From Streptomonospora nanhaiensis (GTDB lineage Bacteria; Actinomycetota; Actinomycetes; Streptosporangiales; Streptosporangiaceae): 64,000 nucleotides of DNA. The DNA lies in contig NZ_CP113264.1 of NCBI RefSeq assembly GCF_026642255.1, forward strand, positions 7,006,001 through 7,070,000, read 5' to 3'. Of the stretch, positions 63,784 to 64,000 are shown piece after piece. The notes under the pieces were generated by a model, which did not search any database, was not told the origin of the DNA, and was given only the letters and a program-made list of their open reading frames with translations. Made by a program: the position numbers and the translations under genes. The number at the start of each line of letters is the position of its first letter. Position 1 is the stretch's first letter.

Positions 63784-64000
63784 ATGGCCGTGCGCGTGCT
63801 GATCGCGACGCAGGCGGAGAGAACCCACTTCCTGGGGATGGTGCCCCTGGCGTGGGCCCTGCGGGCCGCCGGGCACGAGGTGCGGGTGGCGAGCCAGCCC
63901 GCGCTGGGGCCGACGGTGGCGGCGACGGGTCTGCCCTTCGTCCCCGTGGGGCGGGACCACCTCCTGCGCCGGGTCATGCGCCAGTACCACGCGATGACGG
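63784..64000 (+). CDS. Glycosyltransferase, activator-dependent family, 3'-truncated by the window
   Basis: 72 residues visible: MAVRVLIATQAERTHFLGMV... then RAAGHEVRVASQPALGPTVAATGLPFVPVGRDH, nearly identical to the N-terminus of the GT at 45045, so a recent duplicate. Starts at ATG 63784 (GTG 63790 also possible). The frame is open to the last base, showing that the cluster continues to the right. Confidence 0.9.
   Translation, partial: MAVRVLIATQAERTHFLGMVPLAWALRAAGHEVRVASQPALGPTVAATGLPFVPVGRDHLLRRVMRQYHAMT

Overview
The window comes from a very high-GC actinomycete. The G/C-saturated third codon positions, frequent GTG and TTG starts, an ECF sigma factor, NarL- and OmpR-type two-component systems and an LmbU-type regulator all fit. 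A Nocardiopsis-like or other Streptosporangiales host is plausible, but that is inference. No rRNA, IS element, phage gene or CRISPR array was seen. There is one tRNA, tRNA-Ser(GCT).

Left part (1 to about 41.3 kb), mostly chromosomal backbone: the end of fructose-bisphosphate aldolase, a DUF3151 protein, a back-to-back pair of broken genes (TetR regulator and imine-reductase-like oxidoreductase), purA-purD-purC, murA, a ligand-sensing HTH regulator, a hisC-type aminotransferase, a lipoprotein, a MauE-like membrane protein with an unknown partner, a SigE-family sigma factor, an orphan ectoine hydroxylase, and a two-component system convergent with a MacB-like ABC pair. Next come a LacI-regulated ABC importer operon with a metallo-hydrolase and a clear LacI operator, tRNA-Ser, an L,D-transpeptidase, a second two-component system, an M3 peptidase, a DrrAB-type exporter, an HD protein, 3-methyladenine glycosylase I, an NmrA-like reductase and a TetR regulator. 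Two related palindromes lie in front of the exporter and the reductase.

Right part (about 41.5 kb to the end), part of a specialised-metabolite cluster that continues past the right edge. It holds five paralogous macrolide-type glycosyltransferases (one cut by the window end) and enzymes for several unusual NDP-sugars: a 3,4-dehydratase of the E1/SpnQ type, a Gfo/Idh 3-ketoreductase, a 2,3-dehydratase, a DegT aminotransferase, a 3-C-methyltransferase, and a UDP-glucose dehydrogenase with a UDP-glucuronate decarboxylase-like enzyme. It also has a methyltransferase, a three-gene ABC exporter and an LmbU-family regulator. No PKS, NRPS, glucose-1-phosphate thymidylyltransferase, 4,6-dehydratase or GT activator is visible.

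The most interesting locus is at 51.3-53.0 kb. A 34-codon gene on the minus strand, absent from long-ORF listings, encodes a peptide with a class III lanthipeptide-like leader (LDLQ) and a C-terminal Ser-x-x-Ser-x-x-x-Cys motif. It sits divergent to a GNAT-fold acyltransferase gene and an acyl carrier protein gene, and next to the ABC exporter. Together these suggest an acylated, multiply glycosylated lanthipeptide (a lipolanthine/goadvionin-like system decorated with deoxysugars). The lanthipeptide synthetase and acyl-chain assembly genes would have to lie outside the window, so this is a hypothesis to test, not a conclusion.
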